In this document: positions 21,401 through 30,028 of the stretch, piece by piece
Layout of the letters: every line of letters starts with the position of its first letter
How positions within the stretch are numbered: position 1 is the first letter of the stretch
Assembly: GCF_000234665.1 (NCBI RefSeq)
Contig: NC_018323.1
Coordinates: 93,573-157,572 of the forward strand
Direction of reading: 5' to 3'
DNA: 64,000 nt
Source of the DNA: Leishmania mexicana MHOM/GT/2001/U1103
Taxonomy: Eukaryota; Euglenozoa; Kinetoplastea; Trypanosomatida; Trypanosomatidae
Notes under the pieces: generated by a model
Database searches by the model: none
Told to the model about the DNA's origin: nothing
What the model saw: the letters and a program-made list of their open reading frames with translations, nothing else
Program-made: the position numbers and the translations under genes

Positions 21401-21500
21401 NNNNNNNNNNNNNNNNNNNNNNNNNNNNNNNNNNNNNNNNNNNNNNNNNNNNNNNNNNNNNNNNNNNNNNNNNNNNNNNNNNNNNNNNNNNNNNNNNNNN
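21401..21500. other. Assembly gap of 100 N
   Basis: Exactly 100 N bases, a conventional scaffold-gap length, so the true size of the missing DNA is unknown. It sits between a purine/A-rich edge and a G-rich edge, the type of low-complexity sequence that assemblers fail to cross. Confidence 0.99.
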
Positions 21501-22133
21501 AAGAGGGAGCGGCAGGGACAGGAGAGGGGGGGGGGAGTGGGCAAGAGAGCGTCGAGGAGAGGCAGCCTGCAGATGTGCAGTAAAGGGGTATTGGGAGGTG
21601 TGTGATGTGTGGGGGCGGGGGGGGTGAGGGAATGGCGAGGAGCGCTGCGATCTGCTGCATTCACTTGGGCTATCATTGTCTCTTACGTGACTCGTGTCTC
21701 GTGAGAGGTTGGGGCCTGGAGGGAGTCTGGCTTTGCACGCGCACACGCAGACAGACGGATCCTCTGCCGCGTGTTGGCTTCTCGGCTGCCCACCATCTCC
21801 GCAGTGGGTGTGCGTGTATGCATGCCCTACGCACCAACGCAGACAGCTGAAGGTGGCTGCCCATGCGTTCCCCCTTTCCATCCTTGCCTTTTGATAGCGC
21901 CTCACACCCCACTTTGATGCTCCTTTCATCCGCTTCTCTTACCTTGCTTGCCGTGTCTCCGTGGCTTGAACAACGAAAGGCGCGCGCGTGTGCCCACCTT
22001 CTTCGCCAGTGCGCTCCTTCGCGTGGGGTCCGAGATTTGAGTACGCTGGACGTGCTTGTCTGTGTATCGACTTCCGTTTGCGTGCGTGTATGTTCTCTGT
22101 CCTTGCGTGTGCGACTCTTGTGTTTAGTCAGCA

Positions 22134-22325
22134 ATGGCAGTTGAACAGCAGCATTATGACGCCGCACCGCCAGTGCTGCAGCACCGGCTCTGGCTCCAGC
22201 ACCAGCACGAGCTGCGCGCCCGCTCCCAACCCCTCTTCTCTCCGTCCCCTCTGCTGCCTTTCCAAGGGAACGATCAGTATCCGCTACACTTACTGCAACA
22301 ACGTGCCCAACATCGAAGGCAGTGA
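22134..22325 (+). CDS. Possible small ORF upstream of the GDT1 gene
   Basis: A 63-codon ATG frame, Gln/His/Leu/Pro-rich with many C/G third positions. It is preceded by a T-rich stretch and AGs at about 22126 and 22130, just ahead of the ATG at 22134. It could be an upstream ORF in the GDT1 5' leader, a small gene, or chance. It is in a different frame from GDT1, so it is not an N-terminal extension. Confidence 0.2.
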   Translation: MAVEQQHYDAAPPVLQHRLWLQHQHELRARSQPLFSPSPLLPFQGNDQYPLHLLQQRAQHRRQ

Positions 22326-22525
22326 CACACACCGACGCGACTTCTGGCTGAAAGTCTCTCTTGTATCCGCACGTACCGCAGAGGTAGACATACCGCAGAA
22401 CCAACGGAAACCCGTCCGCTGCAAGCGCTTTCGGACCGTGCCACTCGAAAAGCAGCACGACGCAGGGCACAGAAACCCACGTCGATTCCTTCCTTCATCT
22501 CGCAGGCCCTTTCTTAGGCCAGACA

Positions 22526-23284
22526 ATGGAAATCCACAAGTCCACGAACGTGCTGGACGGCTTCCTGTCGTCGCTGTCCATGATTCTTGTGAGCGAGATT
22601 GGTGACAAGACCTTCTTCATCGCGTGCCTCATGGCGATGCGTCATCCGAAACTGACGGTATACATTGGCGCTCTCGGTGCCCTAGCTGCAATGACGATAC
22701 TGTCGGCGCTGATGGGCGTGGTGGTGCCCAACCTGCTCTCGGTGCAGGTGACGCAGATATTGGCGGTGGTGCTGTTTATGGTGTTTGGCTGCAAGATCCT
22801 TTACGACGAGCTGATACGCAAGAAGTCCGACGACGAGGAGAGCGAGGACGAGATGACGGAGGCTGCTGCGGCGTTGCGCCGTCGCGATCCGAACGATCCG
22901 GCTGAGACAGGTAGCATGGCGTCGTCGGCCTACGTAAGCGCGCCGGCGCGCCGCTGGCGCAAGCTGCTCAACCCCGTCATGGTAGAGGCGTTCACGCTAA
23001 CCTTCGTCGCCGAATGGGGAGACCGCAGCCAGCTGGCCACGATTGCGCTGGCGGCTGCGAAGAACCCGTACGGCGTGACAGTCGGCGGTATTCTCGGCCA
23101 CGCCCTCTGCACCGGCGGCGCCGTTGTGTGCGGCAACCTCATCGCGCAGCGCGTGTCCATGAAGACGGTGAACGTCGTTGGCGGGGTTCTTTTTATCATG
23201 TTCGGTCTCGTGACCTTGTACGAGCTGATTTATGGCGAGCATGAGATCTCCAAGACCCACGAGCACCCCGGGAGGACGGAGTAG
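22526..23284 (+). CDS. GDT1: GDT1/TMEM165 (UPF0016) family cation transporter
   Basis: A 252-residue membrane protein with the two signature motifs of the UPF0016 family: EIGDKT at residues 24-29 and EWGDRS at 163-168. These acidic motifs lie in two inverted halves and are thought to form the cation site. Hydrophobic segments surround each motif, about three per half. The halves are joined by a highly charged loop (SDDEESEDE, from about residue 101). Family members exchange Ca2+ or Mn2+ for H+ in Golgi or acidic compartments and support glycosylation. In this organism Golgi or acidocalcisome location is inference. The length is typical, with a short N-terminus and no obvious signal peptide. 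The ATG at 22526 is the first in frame. A SIDER-like element lies 1.6 kb downstream, possibly in its 3' UTR. Confidence 0.95.
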   Translation: MEIHKSTNVLDGFLSSLSMILVSEIGDKTFFIACLMAMRHPKLTVYIGALGALAAMTILSALMGVVVPNLLSVQVTQILAVVLFMVFGCKILYDELIRKKSDDEESEDEMTEAAAALRRRDPNDPAETGSMASSAYVSAPARRWRKLLNPVMVEAFTLTFVAEWGDRSQLATIALAAAKNPYGVTVGGILGHALCTGGAVVCGNLIAQRVSMKTVNVVGGVLFIMFGLVTLYELIYGEHEISKTHEHPGRTE

Positions 23285-24880
23285 TCAGTATGGAATGGGT
23301 ACGCACACACACGTTCACAGGCAAAACACCCCACAGCCCCGTTACCCAGTTTCACGACAGCACAGAGGATGGTGTCCATTGCGCTCTCTCTCTCCTGCAT
23401 TTTCTTCCTGCTTCCAAGCGCCGTGTTGTCCTGTTCTGAATGTGTTTCGTTATGACCACGTCGTCTCACTCTCCCTCGCTGCCGTTGTGCGCCAGTGTGT
23501 CGCTCTGCTTCTCTTGCTTGTCGGTGTTGTTTATCGGATAGAAGCAGCCCCTCCTCCCCCTCCCCCTTTCTCATTTGGTCATTCGACTTTTTCCTTTTTT
23601 TGTGGTTTGCCATCCCGTTTCGTTGTTACCGCACGTAGTTGCTCGCATGCGGCAGGCGTCCCCCTACCCCTCTCCCTCGTCGAGTGCGTGTGCGCATGAG
23701 AGAGCGAGCGAGCGAGCGAGAGCGAGGGCGAGGGCGAGGGGAGGGTGCGTTTCTGTGTGCATACTCTCTCCCCCGCTTTCTTCCCCGGGCATAAACACAT
23801 GCAGTCGGCTTCACATTGCATGCCCAGGCGCACGGCACACGGGACCTGATCAAAGCGCAGTCCACCTCCAGAGCCGAAAGAGGAACGACAGGTGCAACGT
23901 CGACGAGGGTGCAACGGCACGAGCTCGAGGTTGGAAGCATGGACCAATGGGCACTCTTATGTTAGGCTCACACCGACATCTATGCATGCATGAGTACCCC
24001 ACGTCCACTCCAGCCCCTCCGGCTCACGCCACGTGCGCCGTCTTGCGACCTCACCGCTCCCCTTCCTCGTTGCAGCGAGTGCTGTGTGCGCGCGCGCTTG
24101 TGAAGCTGACGTTATTGATTGTCTCTCGCTCACCTCCGCCCTCGTATGTGAGAGGCGTAGGCGCGTGTTTCCTACTCCTGTGTGTGTCTGTCGTTGCTGC
24201 TGCTGCCGCTCTGCGGTCCCTCCCTCCCTCCTCTCTCTGCCGCCTTCGCCATCCTCTCGCTCTCCTCCCCTTGAGCGGTTTAGTCGTTTGTTCCTGCTCG
24301 CCTTGCCGTTCTCCCCATCGTTGTGGGGGCTTGCCCGGACACGTTTGTGTGTATGTGTGTGTGCGTGTGTGCCCGATGTGCGCACGTAGGATGGGGGAGT
24401 GAGGGTGAGGGTGGGGGTGAGTGGGCACTTTCGCGGTGGCCGTGGTTTGTCGAAGGAGTGAACGAGCTAAAGGAGCTCGTGTGCGGCGGAGGCGCGGGGT
24501 GGGGGGAGAGAGGGAGGGAGGGAGGGGGTCGAGCAGGCGCTACAGCTCTTCTTACTGATTATCTCGTCCTTCATTGGGGCACTTGTGTACATGTCTGCGT
24601 ATTCGTCGCTGTTCTTCATTGTTCCTCCTCCTTGGCGCCGTCGCATCTCTGTCTGCTGGATTCGCTCCCTGCCACGGCCGTGTGCACGCCCGCTCAACCT
24701 GCGAGTGTCGGACTTTCGTGTCTCTTCGGGCATGGTGGCGGTGGCGGGCGCCCTCTGTGCGTGTGTCATGTGGTTGGTGACAGACCGATGCCCCCCTTTT
24801 CTGTCGAGGCCACTTGTCAGGCCTTCCTTTTGGATTGTTATTTATTTTTTTGCCTTCAACGCCGCCTTGATTACAAGAGA
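23285..24880. other. Probable 3' UTR and intergenic DNA after GDT1
   Basis: Pyrimidine-rich, with a GAGCGA/GAGGGC purine repeat at about 23699-23742 and TG-rich DNA near 24345-24370. The segment 23800-24050 is of balanced composition but has no supported reading frame. No RNA gene is recognised. Confidence 0.6.
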
Positions 24881-25410
24881 CACCCCTCATTGTGTGGCAT
24901 CTCAGGGTCGAGCACACGCGCTCTGTGGGGGGCAGCTGAGTAGCCCCCTGCCAGTGCCGAAGCACTTCTGGTGTTGGTGGGGCTCAAGAGCCGGCGACGT
25001 GCGGGAGGTCAGAGCGATGTAACGCCACTGATGTCAGTGGCCAGGCCGTATATAGCGCTGCGTCGGAGCGATCCGCGACTGTGAACACCACTGTGCCATC
25101 CATTTGGTAGGCAACGTGTGAGCGTGACTCGAGCGTATCTCGCCCGGCCCTCACTGCCCTGCCGATGGGGGACGCCTGTGTGCCACCCCGAGGGTGGTGC
25201 GCCGAGGTGGCGGGCGGCATAATGGGAGGCGACTGTGTGGCGGACTGCTCAGCGGGTGGGCAGAGTATGAGGCAGCGACGGTGCTCCGATGACTGTGTCG
25301 GTGCATTGCTGTAACGCGCTTCTGGCGCTGCTTCGCACCAGGCGGAACGGGGGCCTGTGGCGGGCGGGGGTGATGCAGCGGTGTGGCGTTCCGCTCATGC
25401 TGTGTGGCGG
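24881..25410 (+). mobile_element. SIDER-like short interspersed degenerate retroposon, copy 1
   Basis: A 530-bp unit repeated at 46979-47508 with the same length, orientation and sharp ends (CACCCCTCAT at the start, TGTGTGGCGG at the end). I found only about two mismatches. The size fits the ~550-bp SIDER retroposons of Leishmania, which lie mostly in 3' UTRs; SIDER2 copies are associated with mRNA degradation. Class assignment is from size, placement and family knowledge, not from an alignment to a SIDER consensus. It lies between GDT1 and IFT52. GAGA occurs on both sides, but it is too short to call a target-site duplication. Confidence 0.75.
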
Positions 25411-26528
25411 GAGACCGTATACGTTTGGAAGTGAGGAGAGAATAGACCTCGCGACATGACGATCAAAGAAGGGAATGGGTGAAGAGTATGAAGAAGGAGA
25501 GACAAGGCCGAGAGGGCAGCAGACAGACCATGGCTTGCGATGTGGTGCCTGTGCTTGTGTGCTGTCTCTCTCTCTCCTTCCATCGAGGACGTGCGCGTGT
25601 TGTGCCTCGCTGCTCTCCTCTCTCTCTCTCTCGTGTATTCTTTCGCTCCATTTCTATGTTTCCCCTCCGTCACCGGTACGGTAAACTCTAAGGGTCCCAA
25701 CACCGACGATGCGACTCTGTGAGTACGCGGATAGAAGAACACCATACGGAACGAAGAGGGACGCAGCTCACTCGCTGCCGCATGCCCGTCCTCCCTCCCT
25801 CCCTCCTGCTTCGAGATGTTCCATGGGATACGCGCTGGGTTATCGGGAAGGAAAGCGAGGCTGCTGGCCGTTTTTTGTGTGTGTGGGTGCTGCTGCTGGT
25901 TTTGCATGTGGGGATCTGTTAAGGCAGACCCACGCACACGCGCACTCTCCCCACCACCACCACCACCACCACTCTCTCATCTTCATCTGCTGCGTCTTTC
26001 CGCGTTTCTCCGTTGCCCACAACCCCCACTTCAATTGTCCACACACACACACACACACACACGGGCGGCGCACATGCCACATGCGCGCTGGTGTGCTGAG
26101 CCGCGTGTATCTGCGACGTTCTCTTGGCACCCGTGGGCTGCCTTTCTGCACTCGACGTGAACATGTCATCTCATTTCGAGAAGTAAAATCCCTCGCTCAC
26201 GAAGAAAAAAACTACGCGGGGCGCCTAGCACTGGCTGTGCACTCCCCCAACATCCGCTGCAGCAACCACACAGCCGCCATTGAGGTTACTGCGCGCACGA
26301 CGGCGTCACTGTTTCTCTCCTCTCTCGCTCGCTCGCTCGCTCGCTCTTCCATCGCTTCGACCGACGCTCTCACAGCGTGCGGTGCTGTTGACTGGCGCAG
26401 TAGTGTCAGCGAGAAGGCGTTTTTCCGCTTTCCTGCTCGCGCTCTCTCTGCGTGTGATCTCTGCTCTCTCGCTCGTCCAATCATCCCTTCCACGCACACG
26501 AGTAAACGTGCCCTGCCGTAGCCCTACC
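25411..26528. other. Intergenic region and 5' leader of IFT52
   Basis: Holds a CCA trinucleotide tract at about 25950-25971, (CA)n at about 26041-26062 and a CTCG repeat at about 26324-26349 that forms part of a pyrimidine tract ahead of IFT52. No other gene is supported. Confidence 0.65.
26310..26375 (+). promoter_or_regulatory. Probable trans-splice acceptor of IFT52
   Basis: A long C/T-rich tract containing CTCG repeats ends with CTCACAG, AG at 26374-26375. No ATG lies between this AG and 26529, supporting that codon as the first AUG. Confidence 0.45.
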
Positions 26529-28547
26529 ATGACGGAGGTAACTTCACCATACCGTGGCAGGGCCAAGGAGATGTGGCCGGCACCGGCTGCAGATGTAGAG
26601 AGCGAAGCCGCCGCCGCTGCCGCAGCGCCGCCGCAGCAGACAAAAGTGTGCTTTAACGTTTGCCGCCAGGAGCAGTACCACCCAAACAAGGGGTACCGGC
26701 ACCTTGCGCGGAAGCTGCGGCAGGGCGGCATGGTAGAAGTAAACAAGGAGGACATCACGCTGGACCGCCTGAGCGCCAGCGACATCGTCCTCTTCCCTGC
26801 GCCGCAGACGCCCTTCTCGGAGGAGGACATGGCAGTGATTCGGCAGTACGTGGAAGGCGGCGGCTCTGCCATGATCCTCTTAGGTGACGGCCACGGGGGG
26901 CAGTACTCGTACCTCAGTAGGACCCTCGACGACTGGACAGGGATCACCATCAACGAGGATTGCGTCGTGCGCACTGTTCTGCACCGCTACCTGCATCCCA
27001 AGGAAGTGTGCGTGACCAACGGCATCACGAACCGCGCTATCAACAAGGCCGCTGGCAAGAAAGTGTTCGGCGCCGTGGGCGGGTCGCCGAGCAGCGGCTT
27101 CGGTGGCGGGACGGGCAGCATAAGGGCGAAGGGCGCCACCTCCACCATGGGCATCGGCTCCACGCTCATGACGCTCAACCGCACGGTCGGTCCTGGGCAG
27201 GCAGCAAACGCGGCGCTACTCGCGCAGAGCGCCGCCGCAGGAAGCGCTGCGGCCATGGCTGTCGACGAGGCCGAACAGGAGGCCACCAGTCTGGTCTTTG
27301 TGTATCCATACGGCCTCACCTTCAACGTGCAGCGGCCCGCCATCCCGCTCCTCAGCAGCGGTTTCATGGCGTACCCGCTGAACCGCCCGATCGCGGCGGC
27401 GTGGGAATGCCCAAAGGTGGTGGAGCATCTTGGGCGTCGCAAGCAGGGCAAACTGCTGATGATCGGGTCGGCGCAGCTCTTCGATGACGCGTGGATTGAG
27501 AAAGAGGAGAACAGCACACTCGCCTCCATCCTCTTCGACTACCTTGACCACAAGCTGAAGCTGAACCAGATCGATGCTGACGAGCCGGATATTACGGACT
27601 ACCACCACCTTCCTGATACCGCTTCCCTCTCCGAGCGGTTGCGCGTGGCTGTAGAGCAGCACGAGGAGCTGCCGCGTGATTTTACGCAGCTGTTCGAGCT
27701 AGATTCGTTCAAGATCGACACGGACAAAATACCAGATGTGGTGGACACCTACTCGAAGCTATCTGTGAAGGTGGAGCCGCTGACACTGATCCCGCCGGAG
27801 TTCCAGACGCCGCTGCCGCCGGTGAAGCCCGCCGTTTTTGAGCCGATTCACCGCGACCCGCCCCCGCCAGGGCTGGACCTCTTCGATCTCGACGAGGAGT
27901 TCGCGCCGGAGCGGGTCCGACTCAGCCAGCTCACGAACAAGTGCAAGGCGGATGACGTAGAGTACTACATCTTGCAGGCGGCGGAGGTGATGGGAGTGAC
28001 GAAGAAACTGCGCAGCCCACGCAACCGCGACCCGCGCGCGCTGCTCGACTACGTGTTCCGCCAGGTGGTGGACTACAAGAAGGTGAACAGTGGCCCTGTC
28101 GTGTCACAGGAGGTCGGATATGGCGATGCCGCCTCCGGGGCGGCTGCGACAGACAACGCCGCTGCCGCCGCTGCCGCTCAGAACATGATGCGCGTGATTC
28201 GCGTCAGCAACGACGGCACCGGCGACGCGACCCCGTTCGACGAGAACCCACTCTGGAACCTCTACCTAGAGGCGGACTTTGCAAAGGGCACCATCGAGGG
28301 TAACCTGCAACTGCTGCGGGACTCGAGCCGCTTCAGCGCACAGGAGGCGCGTATCGAGGGCGACATCAAGCCGCCAGGCGAGCGTGAGTATTCGATGGAG
28401 TGGGGCGTCGTGCTAGACGCCGCTAATGGCGAGCAGATCATCTACGTGTTCTTAGCAATGATCCAAGGCAACCAGCTGCGCGGCGTGTGTGAGCAGGGCG
28501 GCGGCGGCAACACCCGCAACTTCCTATATACGCTAGAAGAGCTGTAG
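26529..28547 (+). CDS. IFT52: Intraflagellar transport protein IFT52
   Basis: From the ATG at 26529 the protein has 672 residues. IFT52 is a core subunit of the IFT-B train that carries cargo along the flagellum. The GIFT domain starts near residue 37 (KVCFNVCRQEQYHPNKGYR) and includes the LFPAPQTPF and GGGSAMILLGDGHGG stretches and the later FVYPYGLTF and AYPLNRPIAAAW segments. A Gly/Ala/Ser-rich insertion of about 75 residues (179-253) splits this domain. The central and C-terminal parts (FDLDEEFAPE; KCKADDVEYYILQAAEV) match the IFT88/46-binding half of the family. The length exceeds that of human or Chlamydomonas IFT52 (about 440-450), partly because of the insertion and an extra ~100-residue C-terminal domain. 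IFT80 follows directly. Confidence 0.95.
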   Translation: MTEVTSPYRGRAKEMWPAPAADVESEAAAAAAAPPQQTKVCFNVCRQEQYHPNKGYRHLARKLRQGGMVEVNKEDITLDRLSASDIVLFPAPQTPFSEEDMAVIRQYVEGGGSAMILLGDGHGGQYSYLSRTLDDWTGITINEDCVVRTVLHRYLHPKEVCVTNGITNRAINKAAGKKVFGAVGGSPSSGFGGGTGSIRAKGATSTMGIGSTLMTLNRTVGPGQAANAALLAQSAAAGSAAAMAVDEAEQEATSLVFVYPYGLTFNVQRPAIPLLSSGFMAYPLNRPIAAAWECPKVVEHLGRRKQGKLLMIGSAQLFDDAWIEKEENSTLASILFDYLDHKLKLNQIDADEPDITDYHHLPDTASLSERLRVAVEQHEELPRDFTQLFELDSFKIDTDKIPDVVDTYSKLSVKVEPLTLIPPEFQTPLPPVKPAVFEPIHRDPPPPGLDLFDLDEEFAPERVRLSQLTNKCKADDVEYYILQAAEVMGVTKKLRSPRNRDPRALLDYVFRQVVDYKKVNSGPVVSQEVGYGDAASGAAATDNAAAAAAAQNMMRVIRVSNDGTGDATPFDENPLWNLYLEADFAKGTIEGNLQLLRDSSRFSAQEARIEGDIKPPGEREYSMEWGVVLDAANGEQIIYVFLAMIQGNQLRGVCEQGGGGNTRNFLYTLEEL

Positions 28548-30028
28548 TTCGGAAGCGGCGGTTGGCCGACTGCAGTTTTCTGGCGTTTCTATCTAGCGAG
28601 CAGGGTGTATATATATATATACATTTTTTCTGTTGTTCTCTTGCCTCGCCGCTCATCGTTGCGTGTGCATCCCCTACCTCCCTCCAGCTCTCGCACAGTC
28701 TTACCCCCTCTTACATTGGAGCTTGCTCTTTCTCGGTCTCCCGGCGTATGTGTGTAGTGCGTGCGCGTCTTGGTTGTGCGTGTATGAGGCCGTTTACACC
28801 TTTCCGCCTTTCGCTCCGTCCGTGTGTGTGCGTGCGCGTCTTCAGCCAACTTTAGTGCGTTCTTCTCTTCCTCGCTTCGCCACCGCGCTCGTGTTTTCAT
28901 TGTTGCACCCCTCGTGGACAGTTTCGAAGGTGAAGATTGTGCATGGCTGCCTGGTCGTGTGCCGTATGTGCCTGTATGTGTGTATCGTGATGTCAGTCAT
29001 GTGGATGTGCGTCCGTGTGCGTTATCCTTCTTGCTTCCTCCCCAAGGCATGGCGGGGCTCGCCGTCGCACAGCGAACGAGGCGCACCCGTGTACGTGTGT
29101 GTGCAGCCAAGCAACGGAGGACGACATGGAAGCGAGCGACTCGCTGGGGAGGGTGAACGAAGGGGAGATGGGAGGGGTGTGCATCATGTTGCAGGAGGAG
29201 CGCTTTTATGTTTTTTTCTTGGATGTAGATAAGCGTGCCCGCCACCTCCCTCCCTCCCTCCACGGATCCCTGGGCAAAGACGCCGTGCACACTGGGATGA
29301 AGGCGGCGCGCTCTGAACACACACAAGACGAGAGAAGGGTAAAAAAACAAAGGGAAAAGAAGATTCAGCTCAACAAGCAACATCTACGGAGTCACTGCAT
29401 ATGTTTGTCAATCGTGTAACCGACGAAGACGGTCGCTAGGATGACGGCGGAGGCAGCAGCACATGGTAGCGCTGCTATTCGTCGGCGTTCGCCTTTGATG
29501 TGGAAGTTGGGCAAGCGAATCTGCTAGTGAGGCAGCGTGGAGCGAGTTGATGCCAGCGATGACGGCACGAAGTAAGCCGGGGGTAGCGCTGACTAGAATG
29601 GTATGCCCTTTCGCGTCCTCTCATCCCTCTCTCCCCTCTCTTCCCCTCCCTTCCGCGGGTCGCATGGCTGACCCCGGGGGTGTCTCACAAGGACAAGGGA
29701 GAAGTGCATACGCCGAGTAGTCGAACCTGACGCATCCCCACGACCCTCCTTCTGCAGCCTCAAGAGGCTTTTCAAAATAGAGGCCGTGCCCACCACAACA
29801 CACGGATAACACCACCGAACGTACGGCCACCCACACACACGCACACACACACACACACACACGCACGCACACAGAGGAGGAGGGGGCGTGTCACCAGAGG
29901 CGTTCTCTTTTCTCCATCTCTGTGTTTCTGCCTGCTTCGTTCTCGCTCGCCACGTGACGGGATTATATCGGAAGGGCGGTTCCGAGACACCCTCCCTCCT
30001 TTGGACACGCACACCTCGGAGAGACGAG
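28548..30028. other. Intergenic region between IFT52 and IFT80
   Basis: Contains a TA repeat at about 28606-28621, TG-rich DNA, and (CA)n at about 29831-29862. The stretch 29410-29590 is less biased in composition but has no convincing reading frame. Confidence 0.65.
29901..29974 (+). promoter_or_regulatory. Probable trans-splice acceptor of IFT80
   Basis: A T/C-rich tract (29901-29951) is followed by an AG at 29973-29974. There is no ATG between it and 30029, so 30029 would be the first AUG of the mRNA. Confidence 0.45.

Larger units (their letters stand above)
20790..22525. other. Intergenic region containing an assembly gap
   Basis: The sequence before the gap is T/G-rich with a TG repeat at about 21308-21330; after it lies purine-rich DNA. 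The 400 bases before the GDT1 start hold a 63-codon frame (22134-22325), described separately. No other gene is supported. Confidence 0.6.

Noticed and set aside
23699..23742. GAGCGA-type tandem repeat considered as a minisatellite or regulatory array
   Set aside because: Short, imperfect and typical of the microsatellite-rich intergenic DNA here; nothing marks it as functional.
24870..25415. Target-site duplication around SIDER-like copy 1
   Set aside because: GAGA is present on both sides, but four bases are too few, and copy 2 shows no matching duplication.
25709..26521. 270-codon open frame upstream of IFT52
   Set aside because: Rich in Thr/His/Arg/Ser from CA, CCA and CTCG repeats; it covers the probable splice-acceptor region of IFT52.
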